NCBI GenBank assembly: GCA_900315035.1
Contig: OMXO01000022.1
Span: forward strand, 1-36,398
Reading direction: 5' to 3'
From: an uncultured Prevotella sp.
GTDB lineage: Bacteria > Bacteroidota > Bacteroidia > Bacteroidales > Bacteroidaceae
DNA: 36,398 nt
The notes beneath the pieces were generated by a model. That model was not told the DNA's origin. It worked only from the letters and a program-made list of their open reading frames with translations, and searched no databases. Of this stretch, positions 1 through 7,901 are shown one piece after another. The number at the start of each line of letters is the position of its first letter. Position 1 is the stretch's first letter. A program made the translations under genes and the position numbers.

Positions 1-2268
1 TTGGTTCGAGCCCTTAAGGGGCAAGTGTTCGAGTGCAAGCTCGAAGAGTTTGTTAACGTCACCCGCAGCGACGAGGTGGCAAGTATTATCAACCAGATTC
101 GCGCAACGGAGGATAAGGACGTCCGTCGCCAGCTGAAGGCCCAGTTGCCTTTCCGCTGTCCTCACTACTTCCGTTTCCGCGACAACCACCGTGCGCAGGA
201 CTCGATTCTGCCCGAGGAGTTCACATTCCAGACCTGCGTGGATATCGACGATGCCAGCCAGGTATCTCGCGCACTGGCTCGCGCGTACCATCTTAACAAG
301 GTGGAGGGAGAGTGGCAGGGCATGCTGCTCCATGCAGAGTATTCGGCCTCGAAGAAGCTGCATCTGGATATCCGCATCCCTGTGGGCATGACCATCGAGG
401 AGGCGCAGCAGGCCTATACGAAGGCGCTGGACGTAGATTTCGATGCCGACTGCTGTTCACCCGAGCGCATGATCTACATCGTTGACGAGGCCTCTCAGCT
501 CTATACGAGCGACGACTGGCAGACACGACTGTCGGACGAGGAGATTGCCCTGCGTCGCAAGGCCTATCAGGATCGCGGGCTCGACATCGATGGGCGCAAG
601 CTCGCATTGGGTGATGACACCGCTGACGATGACACCGCTGACAGCGAGGTAATTTATCCTGCAGACTACCAGGGCATCCCCTATGAGAAGATCGTGGAGG
701 AGCTGGCCGATCAGTTGGGAGGCGCACCGGAACACGGCAATCGCAACGACTTTATCTTCACGATGGCCTGTCATCTGCGCCATGTCTGTAACGACGATCC
801 GCGCTGGATTCGCAGCATCCTGCCCGACTATGGAGAGGCTCACGAGCGCGTGACGGAGACCATCCGGAATGCCTGCAAGCGCAATCAGTCGGCAGCCATC
901 ACTCAGAAGATGAAGCTCTCGCTCGATCTGTGCCGCCGTCGCCAGGCAATGGAGCAAGGCATCGACAGGGAGTCGCTGATGCGCGAGCCTCAGATGCCCA
1001 GCCGTCTGCCCGCCCCTATCCGTCTGGCTATCTCTAAGGTGCCCGACCACTGTCGTGCGGCTATGGCTTCGGCGATCTTCCCCTCTTGGGCCGTCCGTAT
1101 GGGAGGTGTGAAATTGGAGTATGCCGACAACTCTGAGATGGAGGCCACGCTGATGAACGTGCTGGTGGCTCCGATGGCTACGGGTAAGTCGTGTATCAAG
1201 AAGCCCATCGATATCAGCCTGAAAGACATCGTGGCCCGCGATACGCTGAGTCGTGAACAGGAGCAGTTGTGGAAGGATGAGCAGAACTCGCGGGCGGCCA
1301 ATAAGAAAGGCAGCGAGCGCCCGAAGGATATCTGCGTCCAGGTGGTCGATTCCGACATGACCAATGCAGCCTTCACCCAGCGTCTGGCCGATGCCGAACG
1401 AGCCGGTCACAAGTGTCTCTATACGCGTATGGACGAGATTGAGATGCTGTCGAAGATGGCTGGCGGTAGTTCGAAGGAGATGGTGAGCCGAGTGATCTGC
1501 CGTAACTTCGATACCGATATGTACGGACAGGAGCGCGTGGGCGCTCAGTCGGTGACGGCGCGAGCTCCGATGCGCTGGTGCTGGAATGCCTCTACGACAC
1601 CCGCTTCGGCCATCCGTTACTTCCGCAAGAACGTGAACGACGGTACGGTGTCACGCATGGACTTCTGCACGATTCCAGAGGTCGAAGACAATGGTGAGAT
1701 ACCCGTCTATAAGCGTTACGATGAGAAGTTCGAACAGCAGATGTCGGCCTATCTCCAACTGCTCGAAGAGGTCAGCGGCACGATCGTCTGTCAGCAGGCC
1801 AAGAAGATGGCATGCAAGCTGAGCCGACTGGCTGTAGAGCGCTCTGCCCTGTTCGATGATGACGGTTATCGCATTCTGGCGCGCCGTGCTGCAGTCATCG
1901 CTTTCCGCAAGGCTTGTATCCTCTATGTGATGAATGGCATGAAGTGGTCGCGCGAGATCGAGGATTTCTGCTGCTGGTCGTTTGATTACGATATGTGGGT
2001 GAAGATGTCGCTCTTCAGTGAGGCGCTCGATGAAGACCGTGAACTGGAGCACAAGGTTTGCCGCGGGGGTATTGCCAACATGCTCGACCTGATGCCCGAT
2101 GCGTTCAGCCGAGAGGAGTGTCGCTCCATGCGTATCCGTCAGGGCAAGAAGAATCCGAACCCGAAGGATCAGCTTGCACAGTGGACCAAACGTGGATTCA
2201 TCTGCTTCGACGAGGTCTCGAAGAAGTACCACAAGACTCCGAAATATCTCTCAAGCCATGCGGCTTGA
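1..2268 (+). CDS. BT4734-like N-domain / DUF3987-type P-loop protein (5' end probably cut)
   Basis: The frame is open from the first base and begins with TTG at the window edge, so the true start is probably upstream. Residues about 50-165 resemble the BT4734-like (VirE_N-type) N-terminal domain. Residues about 220-310 form a helical linker region. From about 335 onward it looks like a DUF3987-type ATPase core, with a Walker-A-like A-P-M-A-T-G-K-S at 390-397, an acidic TRMDEIEML segment consistent with Walker B, and an NASTTP segment downstream. Such proteins are common in Bacteroidales, often near mobile or phage-derived DNA, and are thought to be primase/helicase-like; no biochemical role is known to me for this one. 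A 15-bp tandem duplication (613-642) codes DDTAD twice in the linker. There is no integrase or relaxase beside it in the window, so mobility cannot be claimed. Confidence 0.75.
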   Translation: MVRALKGQVFECKLEEFVNVTRSDEVASIINQIRATEDKDVRRQLKAQLPFRCPHYFRFRDNHRAQDSILPEEFTFQTCVDIDDASQVSRALARAYHLNKVEGEWQGMLLHAEYSASKKLHLDIRIPVGMTIEEAQQAYTKALDVDFDADCCSPERMIYIVDEASQLYTSDDWQTRLSDEEIALRRKAYQDRGLDIDGRKLALGDDTADDDTADSEVIYPADYQGIPYEKIVEELADQLGGAPEHGNRNDFIFTMACHLRHVCNDDPRWIRSILPDYGEAHERVTETIRNACKRNQSAAITQKMKLSLDLCRRRQAMEQGIDRESLMREPQMPSRLPAPIRLAISKVPDHCRAAMASAIFPSWAVRMGGVKLEYADNSEMEATLMNVLVAPMATGKSCIKKPIDISLKDIVARDTLSREQEQLWKDEQNSRAANKKGSERPKDICVQVVDSDMTNAAFTQRLADAERAGHKCLYTRMDEIEMLSKMAGGSSKEMVSRVICRNFDTDMYGQERVGAQSVTARAPMRWCWNASTTPASAIRYFRKNVNDGTVSRMDFCTIPEVEDNGEIPVYKRYDEKFEQQMSAYLQLLEEVSGTIVCQQAKKMACKLSRLAVERSALFDDDGYRILARRAAVIAFRKACILYVMNGMKWSREIEDFCCWSFDYDMWVKMSLFSEALDEDRELEHKVCRGGIANMLDLMPDAFSREECRSMRIRQGKKNPNPKDQLAQWTKRGFICFDEVSKKYHKTPKYLSSHAA

Positions 2269-2277
2269 GGGATTTTT
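2247..2277 (+). terminator. Intrinsic terminator overlapping the stop codon
   Basis: Perfect 8-bp inverted repeat CTCAAGCC / GGCTTGAG (2250-2257 and 2262-2269) around the loop ATGC. One T-G wobble and two further pairs extend it to an 11-bp stem (2247-2272), followed by TTTTT (2273-2277). The hairpin includes the last codons and the TGA stop of the upstream gene. Confidence 0.75.
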
Positions 2278-2330
2278 GAGCGATTCTTTGGCTAAAACTT
2301 AGTTTTGGGGCCTGGCCCTTGTGGGAGATT

Positions 2331-2942
2331 TTAGGGGCGGAAGGGCTTAAAGTGGGACTCGTCGGCAAAGGCAAGGAGCTCGCGGTCGCCTCGGCTGTCG
2401 CCAAAGGCGGTGAGATGATAATCGGAACGGTGGGGATAGAGGGCGAGCAGACGGTTTACCTTCTCCTGACCGTAGCAGTTGCGGGTGAGGAAACGACCTG
2501 TAAGGCGACCTTCGGCCACCTCTATCTGCGTGCCGAGCACGGTGAGCGCGGGTAAATCGAGAGCGCCAGGAGCGGTGAAGAAAGGCTGCACCCAGTTGTC
2601 GATGCTCGCACTGACGATGACCACGTCGGCTCCCTCTGCCCTCGCCTGCTGTAAAGCCTCGATGGCCTTGGGGCGGAGCAGATGACGGCTATCGGCTGCG
2701 AAACGCTGGCAGAGAGCGTTGAACGCCTCTAAATCGAGCCCCTTGAAGAAATAGGCGAACACGCGCTGCTTGGCCTTCCAGTTGGGATAGAGCCCCAGCT
2801 TCATGAGCACCAGCAGAGGGGCATGAAGGAGGAAACCTAAGACAAAGGCGCTTGTGCCCTTGGCGTATCGGATAAAGGCGATCAGGGTATCACGCGTGGT
2901 GATCGTCCCGTCGAAATCGAAGGCATACAGCTTTTTCTTCAT
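2331..2942 (-). CDS. HAD-superfamily (subclass IB-like) phosphatase
   Basis: 203 residues. HAD motif I is DFDGT (D9 and D11), motif II is the S111-A-S stretch, motif III supplies K161, and motif IV is GDSRGD (D182 and D186). This is the layout of the SerB/PgpC-type HAD-IB group, which acts on small phosphomonoesters or on phosphatidylglycerophosphate. A hydrophobic patch at about 32-50 would suit a membrane-near substrate but is weak evidence. The start is fixed by ATGA: its ATG (2942-2940) overlaps the TGA of the acyltransferase upstream. A longer frame to 3026 would overlap that gene by 88 bases and is rejected. It is last in the yicC-gmk-nadD-envelope operon, so a lipid-linked or sugar phosphate from the same decoration pathway is a reasonable but unproven substrate. 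Confidence 0.85.
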   Translation of the reverse strand: MKKKLYAFDFDGTITTRDTLIAFIRYAKGTSAFVLGFLLHAPLLVLMKLGLYPNWKAKQRVFAYFFKGLDLEAFNALCQRFAADSRHLLRPKAIEALQQARAEGADVVIVSASIDNWVQPFFTAPGALDLPALTVLGTQIEVAEGRLTGRFLTRNCYGQEKVNRLLALYPHRSDYHLTAFGDSRGDRELLAFADESHFKPFRP

Positions 2943-3922
2943 GCGGGTATCAGGCGTTTGAGGATTTGTTGGAGAAGCCAGGCCACGGGTAGTGTGAGCA
3001 GCGTGGTGAGCAGCATCGTAGGCCAATAGCCGAGATGATAAGGCATCAGATAGTGCATCACGAAGTGGTTATGAATCAGATAGATCTCCAGACTCAGACC
3101 ACCAAGGAAGATCAATCCGCGATGACACCAATCGGGAACAGCGCGAAACAGGTCGCAGAGCAACAGGATGAGCGTGACGGTAAGCGGGATATAGAGCATG
3201 CGCTCGGCGAAGAGCGGGAAACGCCCATGGCGCTCCTGTTCGAGCCAGATACAGGCTGCGGCCATCATCAGAAAGACGATCCACACGAGCCAACGGCCTG
3301 AGGGCTCGATGCGACGATCCTGCCGCACCAGTTCACCGCAGTTGATGCCCAGGAAAAAGATGGGTACGCGACTCCAGAAGATCTCAATATGTCCCACAGC
3401 CTGATGGACGGGCACTACCCACTGCACAATGACGCACCAGCAGACCATCAGCACAGGCAGCCAGCGATAGACGGGGTGGCGCTGAATCAGCCGCATGTAG
3501 AGCGGAGCCCACAGATAGAGCATCATGATGGCAGGCACGTACCAGAAGGTCAGTTCATCGTTGAGCCAGAAGCCCCAGTTGATGGTGATATCGAGGAAGA
3601 GGTCAAGATAGTCGCCCGTCGCGAAGTTGAACCGCTGCAAGTAATAGACCGACGAAACGACCAGCCACGTAGGGAAGATGCGGAGCAGACGGCGCTTATA
3701 GAAATGGCTCACGGAGGGATTCTTTACCCACGAATACCAGAGGCCGATACCACTCAGGAAGAGAAACATATCGACACCGATATTGCCACAACGGCGCAAG
3801 CCAAAGAAGGCATCGGAACGCGCCAGCGGCACATGAAACAAGATGATGAAGACGATCGCTGCGCCCATCAACTCGCCACGATAGCGACTCATCTCGGCCA
3901 AGTGGATATCGCTCAACTTCAT
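2939..3922 (-). CDS. Acyltransferase-3 family membrane protein (second of the pair)
   Basis: 327 residues with about ten hydrophobic segments. The N-terminal pattern YRGELMGAAIVFIILFH puts the Arg and His (H30) where acyltransferase-3 (OafA/NodX/WecH-type) proteins have their R...H pair. An NIGVDMFLFLSGIGLWYSW stretch follows, as expected for the second helix (cf. VxxFFxlSGfl). Family members transfer acetyl or other acyl groups to extracytoplasmic sugars of LPS, capsule or peptidoglycan. It overlaps its neighbours on both sides by ATGA (3919-3922 and 2939-2942), implying translational coupling. It is clearly a different protein from the upstream acyltransferase (little obvious similarity beyond the family pattern), so the two may act on different positions or donors. 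Substrate unknown. Confidence 0.88.
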   Translation of the reverse strand: MKLSDIHLAEMSRYRGELMGAAIVFIILFHVPLARSDAFFGLRRCGNIGVDMFLFLSGIGLWYSWVKNPSVSHFYKRRLLRIFPTWLVVSSVYYLQRFNFATGDYLDLFLDITINWGFWLNDELTFWYVPAIMMLYLWAPLYMRLIQRHPVYRWLPVLMVCWCVIVQWVVPVHQAVGHIEIFWSRVPIFFLGINCGELVRQDRRIEPSGRWLVWIVFLMMAAACIWLEQERHGRFPLFAERMLYIPLTVTLILLLCDLFRAVPDWCHRGLIFLGGLSLEIYLIHNHFVMHYLMPYHLGYWPTMLLTTLLTLPVAWLLQQILKRLIPA

Positions 3923-4974
3923 AGCTTAGGCGAGGGTATGCGGTCGATAACCTGTTTGACAGCCCAGGAAAGGGCTATGGCGACAATGAGGTAGAGCATC
4001 AGCCCGTCGTAGATATCCTGTCGCCAGGCGACGGTGATGAAGAGTTTGCGGGCTATCGGATGGGCCACGAACATCGCAGCCGAGATAGCTCCCAGCCAGA
4101 CGAACACTTTTTGCACGCACGCAGGCATCAGCTTCACCCAAGCCATCGTGCCGATGATGATCACGAGGGGTATCCACAGCCACGACTGGAAGCTGAAACT
4201 CATCAGCAGCGTGAGCCCTACCGACACCACAGCAATCAAGAACCATAGCCAACGCGAAGAAGGCCAGAAGCCCCACTGCGAGGCATAGCGCGCGAAGAGG
4301 ATGCCAGCACCGAAGGGCAGCATGCCACCTATAAAATTATAGCGCAGACGATTGAGTGTGTCGCCATCGACATCGCAGAAAGCCTGCAACAGCCAGCAGA
4401 CGACTACCAAGCCTGCGACGATCCACGAACTGCGGCGCCAGAGCAACAGGCGATAGACGATGTAAAGTTCCATCATCAGACCGAAGAACCAGTAGATGCC
4501 AGGCCAGATGGTCTTATCGGGGTCGGGCAGCACATTGATATACATGAGCAACTGAGCCAGCACGTTGTCCCAATGGAACGCGAATCGCCCAGGGGTAACG
4601 GCATCGACCATGAGGAAGAGCGTGAAGCCCACGATGAGCATGCGGAGCAACTTCAAGTAATGATAGCGCAGGAATCGGGGAGCACTCGCATCGTCGGAGC
4701 ACTTTCCCTCGTATTTCAAGACGAGTCCGAAGCCACTGAGAAAGAGGAAGACGGGCACACCGTAATGGCCGAAATAAGAGAGCAGATGAACGGGCAGGAG
4801 CTCGTCGGGATTGGAGAGCACGTGCCAGAGCCGCTCATTATTCCGTTCCAGATACAGATACTCGTTCTCCTTCACAATCCTGCCGATGAAGTGGCAATAG
4901 TTGTGAAGCATGATGGCCATGATGGCTATTCCCCGCATGGCCGAACACTCACTGCGCGAAAGTACCTCTTTCAT
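3919..4974 (-). CDS. Acyltransferase-3 family membrane protein (first of the pair)
   Basis: 351 residues, polytopic. The start MKEVLSRSECSAMRGIAIM followed by IMLHNYCH gives the R14...H24 signature of acyltransferase-3 proteins, and YGVPVFLFLSGFGLVLKYEG is the typical second helix with the F-L-S-G-F pattern. The start codon is inside an ATGA overlap with the stop of the phosphoethanolamine transferase gene (4971-4974), and its own stop overlaps the next start in the same way. Position between a phosphoethanolamine transferase and another acyltransferase suggests a role in decorating an envelope glycan or lipid A/core. The residues 75-95, rich in charge (KYEGKCSDDASAPRF), form the loop after TM2 that is usual in this family. 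Acyl donor and acceptor cannot be read from sequence. Confidence 0.88.
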   Translation of the reverse strand: MKEVLSRSECSAMRGIAIMAIMLHNYCHFIGRIVKENEYLYLERNNERLWHVLSNPDELLPVHLLSYFGHYGVPVFLFLSGFGLVLKYEGKCSDDASAPRFLRYHYLKLLRMLIVGFTLFLMVDAVTPGRFAFHWDNVLAQLLMYINVLPDPDKTIWPGIYWFFGLMMELYIVYRLLLWRRSSWIVAGLVVVCWLLQAFCDVDGDTLNRLRYNFIGGMLPFGAGILFARYASQWGFWPSSRWLWFLIAVVSVGLTLLMSFSFQSWLWIPLVIIIGTMAWVKLMPACVQKVFVWLGAISAAMFVAHPIARKLFITVAWRQDIYDGLMLYLIVAIALSWAVKQVIDRIPSPKL

Positions 4975-6794
4975 TTCTTCAACGTGTTATAGTCAGTCTG
5001 GCCCTTCAGTATTCTGGGGCGACGGGTGTTATACTCAGGGGTGATGATATTCAGTTCGGGGCGATAGAGGGGTGTAGCGATGCCCGCCAGATAGAGCAGC
5101 AGATGAGGGAGCGCATCGGTCATCATCGGACGGTCTTTAGCAGCCCTGATGGCCTTCCACCCATAAGGATGACGCTCGATATAAAGTGGCGAGCCCCATA
5201 TCCAGAAGGGAATCTCCATCTCGTTGCGCGCCAAGCGGTAGTCGATGTTTGCCCCATGCATACGGCCGTACATATAAGGTTTGCCGTCGAAGATCTCCTC
5301 AGCATGATCGGGCACATAGATCACCACCGCATCCTTATCGATGAACCGCTGGGTGACAGCCCAGACAATCGAATCGTTATAGCGCAGCGAGTTATCATAT
5401 TCGGAGAGGATGCGCCGCTGCTTGTCGGAGAGTTCCGGACGATTATACATCGAGGGTTTGAAATACTGCCTCGATTGGGGATATCGGGCGCGGTAATCGA
5501 CATGAGATCCCATCAGGTGGAGAATCGTCAGGCGACCTTTTTCGGGCTTATTCTTCAACCCGTCGAAGGCTTTCAGCAGACTCTCGTCGAAACGGTAGGT
5601 CTGAGCGTTGCGCACATCGAACTGGCGCTTGCTGAACTCGGGATCGTTAAGGAAGAAACCTCCGCTGAAATCATAGACAGCCTCTTTGGCCTTAGGCTGG
5701 AACTGATTGGTGAGGAACGTGACCTGATAGCCCGCCTTGCGGAACACCTCGGGGAAAAGCGGCTCGTCGCACCACTCACCACGATCGCCCACGGTCCATA
5801 ACGACATCATGTGCTTGAACACGAAGCTCGTGAGATTCCACGAAGCCACCACATCCGAGAAAGCCACCAGACTGCTGTCTGCGGCCATCTGGAGTTGTAG
5901 GGGCGTCGTAGGCTTGTTGTAGCCATAAAGTTGCGAGTGATGCTTGTTGTAGCTCTCGCCAATCACCAGCACAATCTCGGGCACGCGGAAACTGCAACTG
6001 TCAATCTGCACCTTTGCGCTGGCCGCCTCGAGCTGCACGATCTGTCGCGAGGCCAGACGGTTGGCATAGATGCCGAACACCAGTCGGTAAGGGGGTATGT
6101 AGAGTTTGGCCTGATCTTTCTTCGTGAGCTCGTGTTCCACCTGTCCGATGGTATCGTAGGAGAACAGTCGGCCCATCGCCACCTTATTATCTTTCGTCAG
6201 GGTATAGGCATCGTAGAGGCACCAGGCTATCACAGCGCCCGCGACGGCCTTGAGCCCCGTGATCAGCGTAGGCTGAAATTCAGGCAGAATCAGCCGATTG
6301 CGCCCTCGGCAGAACGCGCCTCGCAAGCAAGTCCACAGCAGATGAACCAGTGCGAGCAACAGAATCCAGCCCACACTCGAAGTGACCACATCCCAACTGA
6401 GATAGCCCGAGAGGAACTCCTGAGCCTCCTGAGCGGTGGTCTCGCCTACCAGCATGAGCATCGTGGGTGTGAGCGTAGATTCGAAACGCTCGTAGCAATA
6501 CACGTCCACGACAGCCACACCATAGAGGAAAATGTAGAGCAACGCCTTGACGAAGAGGCGGAGCTTACGCGGAAGGAGCGTGAGGACGAGACAGACGGCG
6601 TAGATATCGAGAAACAGCTCGGGCACAGAGAGTTCGTAAGGCTTAGCCCCGCGATCCCTCAGATAATAAGGCATGATCTCGATTTGAGTACAGAGATAGC
6701 CGAGCAGGAACATAAAGAAGAAGAAGGCGCCGTTTTTCTGAATGGGAGAAAACAGCCAGCCTATCCACTTGAATATGTTCACGTGCTTAAACAT
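4971..6794 (-). CDS. Phosphoethanolamine transferase (EptA/CptA-type, alkaline-phosphatase fold)
   Basis: 607 residues from the ATG at 6794. Five hydrophobic segments fill residues 21-40, 58-76, 78-98, 135-157 and 180-198, then a periplasmic sulfatase-like domain begins near 270. The active-site segment is VLVIGESYNKHHSQLYGY, with S281 at the position where EptA enzymes have the nucleophilic Thr of GET. LHLMGSHVDYRARYP (H431), PDHAEE (D496, H497) and MHG (H513) match the conserved LHxxGSHxxYxxRYP and DHGE zinc-site regions of the family. Such enzymes move phosphoethanolamine from phosphatidylethanolamine to lipid A, core or other glycans at the outer face of the inner membrane. The start lies inside nadD (8-base overlap) behind an AAAGG. 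A longer frame to 6962 is rejected because it would overlap nadD by 176 bases and lacks family similarity. Which acceptor is modified is unknown. Confidence 0.87.
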   Translation of the reverse strand: MFKHVNIFKWIGWLFSPIQKNGAFFFFMFLLGYLCTQIEIMPYYLRDRGAKPYELSVPELFLDIYAVCLVLTLLPRKLRLFVKALLYIFLYGVAVVDVYCYERFESTLTPTMLMLVGETTAQEAQEFLSGYLSWDVVTSSVGWILLLALVHLLWTCLRGAFCRGRNRLILPEFQPTLITGLKAVAGAVIAWCLYDAYTLTKDNKVAMGRLFSYDTIGQVEHELTKKDQAKLYIPPYRLVFGIYANRLASRQIVQLEAASAKVQIDSCSFRVPEIVLVIGESYNKHHSQLYGYNKPTTPLQLQMAADSSLVAFSDVVASWNLTSFVFKHMMSLWTVGDRGEWCDEPLFPEVFRKAGYQVTFLTNQFQPKAKEAVYDFSGGFFLNDPEFSKRQFDVRNAQTYRFDESLLKAFDGLKNKPEKGRLTILHLMGSHVDYRARYPQSRQYFKPSMYNRPELSDKQRRILSEYDNSLRYNDSIVWAVTQRFIDKDAVVIYVPDHAEEIFDGKPYMYGRMHGANIDYRLARNEMEIPFWIWGSPLYIERHPYGWKAIRAAKDRPMMTDALPHLLLYLAGIATPLYRPELNIITPEYNTRRPRILKGQTDYNTLKK

Positions 6795-7320
6795 AATAAC
6801 CTTTCTCACTAATGATATCGGCAACAGCGGGCGGCACCAAAGAGCGGATGCTGCGACCATCGCGGACGCGCTGACGCACCTCTGTGCTCGAGATGTCGAT
6901 AAACCCCTCGTCGCCTGGCGTGCGAGTATAGACCACAATCGGATAGCGGGCCTTGATATCATCAGCCCGATACCATCGGTCGAAGAGTTGCCAGTTGTCG
7001 CCGCCTATCATCAGCACGAACTCGCGCTCAGGATAGTCGCGGCTAAGAGCCTGGAGGGTGTTCCAAGTATAAGAAGGACGGGGCAGATGCATCTCGTAGT
7101 CGCTGGCGATGATGCCCTCTACGCCTTCGAGCGCCTTGCGGGCCATCTCGAGGCGAGCCTCATCGGGGAGCAGACTGGCCGACTGTTTCAGCGGGTTCTG
7201 TGGCGATACCATCAGCCACACCTCGTCGAGCCCCTCGCGCTCTTTCAGCTGTCGGGCCAAGGCGATATGACCATTGTGTATCGGATTAAACGACCCTCCG
7301 AAAATGCCCGTCCTGATCAT
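6787..7320 (-). CDS. nadD: Nicotinate-nucleotide adenylyltransferase
   Basis: 177 residues. The N-terminal GIFGGSFNPIHNGH (HxGH nucleotidyltransferase motif, H15-H18 region) and the C-terminal ISSTEVR motif (about 149-155) are diagnostic for NadD. It adenylylates nicotinate mononucleotide to deamido-NAD in the cytoplasm, the step after NadA/NadC in de novo NAD synthesis; nadA itself lies 14 kb away in this window. It begins 3 bases after the gmk stop and its 3' end overlaps the start of the phosphoethanolamine transferase gene by 8 bases. Slightly shorter than the E. coli enzyme (213 residues) but complete by motif content. Confidence 0.95.
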   Translation of the reverse strand: MIRTGIFGGSFNPIHNGHIALARQLKEREGLDEVWLMVSPQNPLKQSASLLPDEARLEMARKALEGVEGIIASDYEMHLPRPSYTWNTLQALSRDYPEREFVLMIGGDNWQLFDRWYRADDIKARYPIVVYTRTPGDEGFIDISSTEVRQRVRDGRSIRSLVPPAVADIISEKGYYV

Positions 7321-7323
7321 CTG

Positions 7324-7896
7324 TTATCCGAGAAAATCCTTCACGAGTGCCAGCGTATCGGCCTTTGCGTAGTCGAGGATATCGTTGATGACAATCTTGT
7401 CGAACTGCTGGGCAAAGGAGAGTTCAAACTCTGCGCGGGCAATGCGCTGGTCGATCACTTCGGGTGCATCGGTAGCACGATGCTCCAGTCGTTGGCGCAA
7501 GGCGGCTATCGAAGGTGGCTGGATAAAGATGCTCAGCGCCTTGTCGCCATAGTGCTTCTTAATGTTCACCCCACCTTTGACATCGACGTCGAACACCACG
7601 TTCTGTCCGGCTTCCAGCTGACGTTCTACCTGTGACTTCAGCGTACCATAGAAGCGGTCGGTATAGACCTCCTCGTACTCGAGAAACTCGTCATCCTCGA
7701 TTCTGGTACGAAACTCCTCAGGACTGATGAAAAAATAATCGACCCCATTCTGCTCCTCGCCTCTGGGCGCTCTCGATGTGCAGGAGATAGAGAAAGCCAG
7801 GTTCAGTTCGGGATGCTCTTTCATCAGCCAGCGGATAATGGTTGATTTACCAGTGCCGCTTGGGGCAGAGAATATAATCAGTTTGCCTCTACTCAT
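7324..7896 (-). CDS. gmk: Guanylate kinase
   Basis: 190 residues, usual length. The P-loop APSGTGKST (11-19) lies at the N-terminus, followed by the GMP-binding SCTSRAPRGEEQNGVDYFFIS stretch and the lid region with R and E residues. It phosphorylates GMP or dGMP to the diphosphate using ATP. The gene sits 5 bases after yicC and 3 bases before nadD; the yicC-gmk-nadD order is common in Bacteroidota. The nucleotide-binding and GMP-binding residues all appear intact. Confidence 0.96.
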   Translation of the reverse strand: MSRGKLIIFSAPSGTGKSTIIRWLMKEHPELNLAFSISCTSRAPRGEEQNGVDYFFISPEEFRTRIEDDEFLEYEEVYTDRFYGTLKSQVERQLEAGQNVVFDVDVKGGVNIKKHYGDKALSIFIQPPSIAALRQRLEHRATDAPEVIDQRIARAEFELSFAQQFDKIVINDILDYAKADTLALVKDFLG

Positions 7897-7901
7897 AATT
7901 C

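Noticed and set aside
457-1410. 317-codon open frame on the minus strand
   Set aside because: It is fully antisense to the DUF3987-type gene, whose protein has recognisable domains; the antisense product has no motif and arises from codon bias.
1-2268. The left end as an integrated mobile element
   Set aside because: The gene family is often near mobile DNA, but no integrase, relaxase, att site or direct repeat was found in the window.
5931-6812. 293-codon plus-strand frame, and 6742-7635 next to it
   Set aside because: They are antisense to the phosphoethanolamine transferase, nadD and gmk genes, which have clear catalytic motifs.
6795-6962. N-terminal extension of the phosphoethanolamine transferase
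   Set aside because: It would overlap nadD by 176 bases and adds non-membrane, Arg- and Ser-rich sequence before the true first helix.
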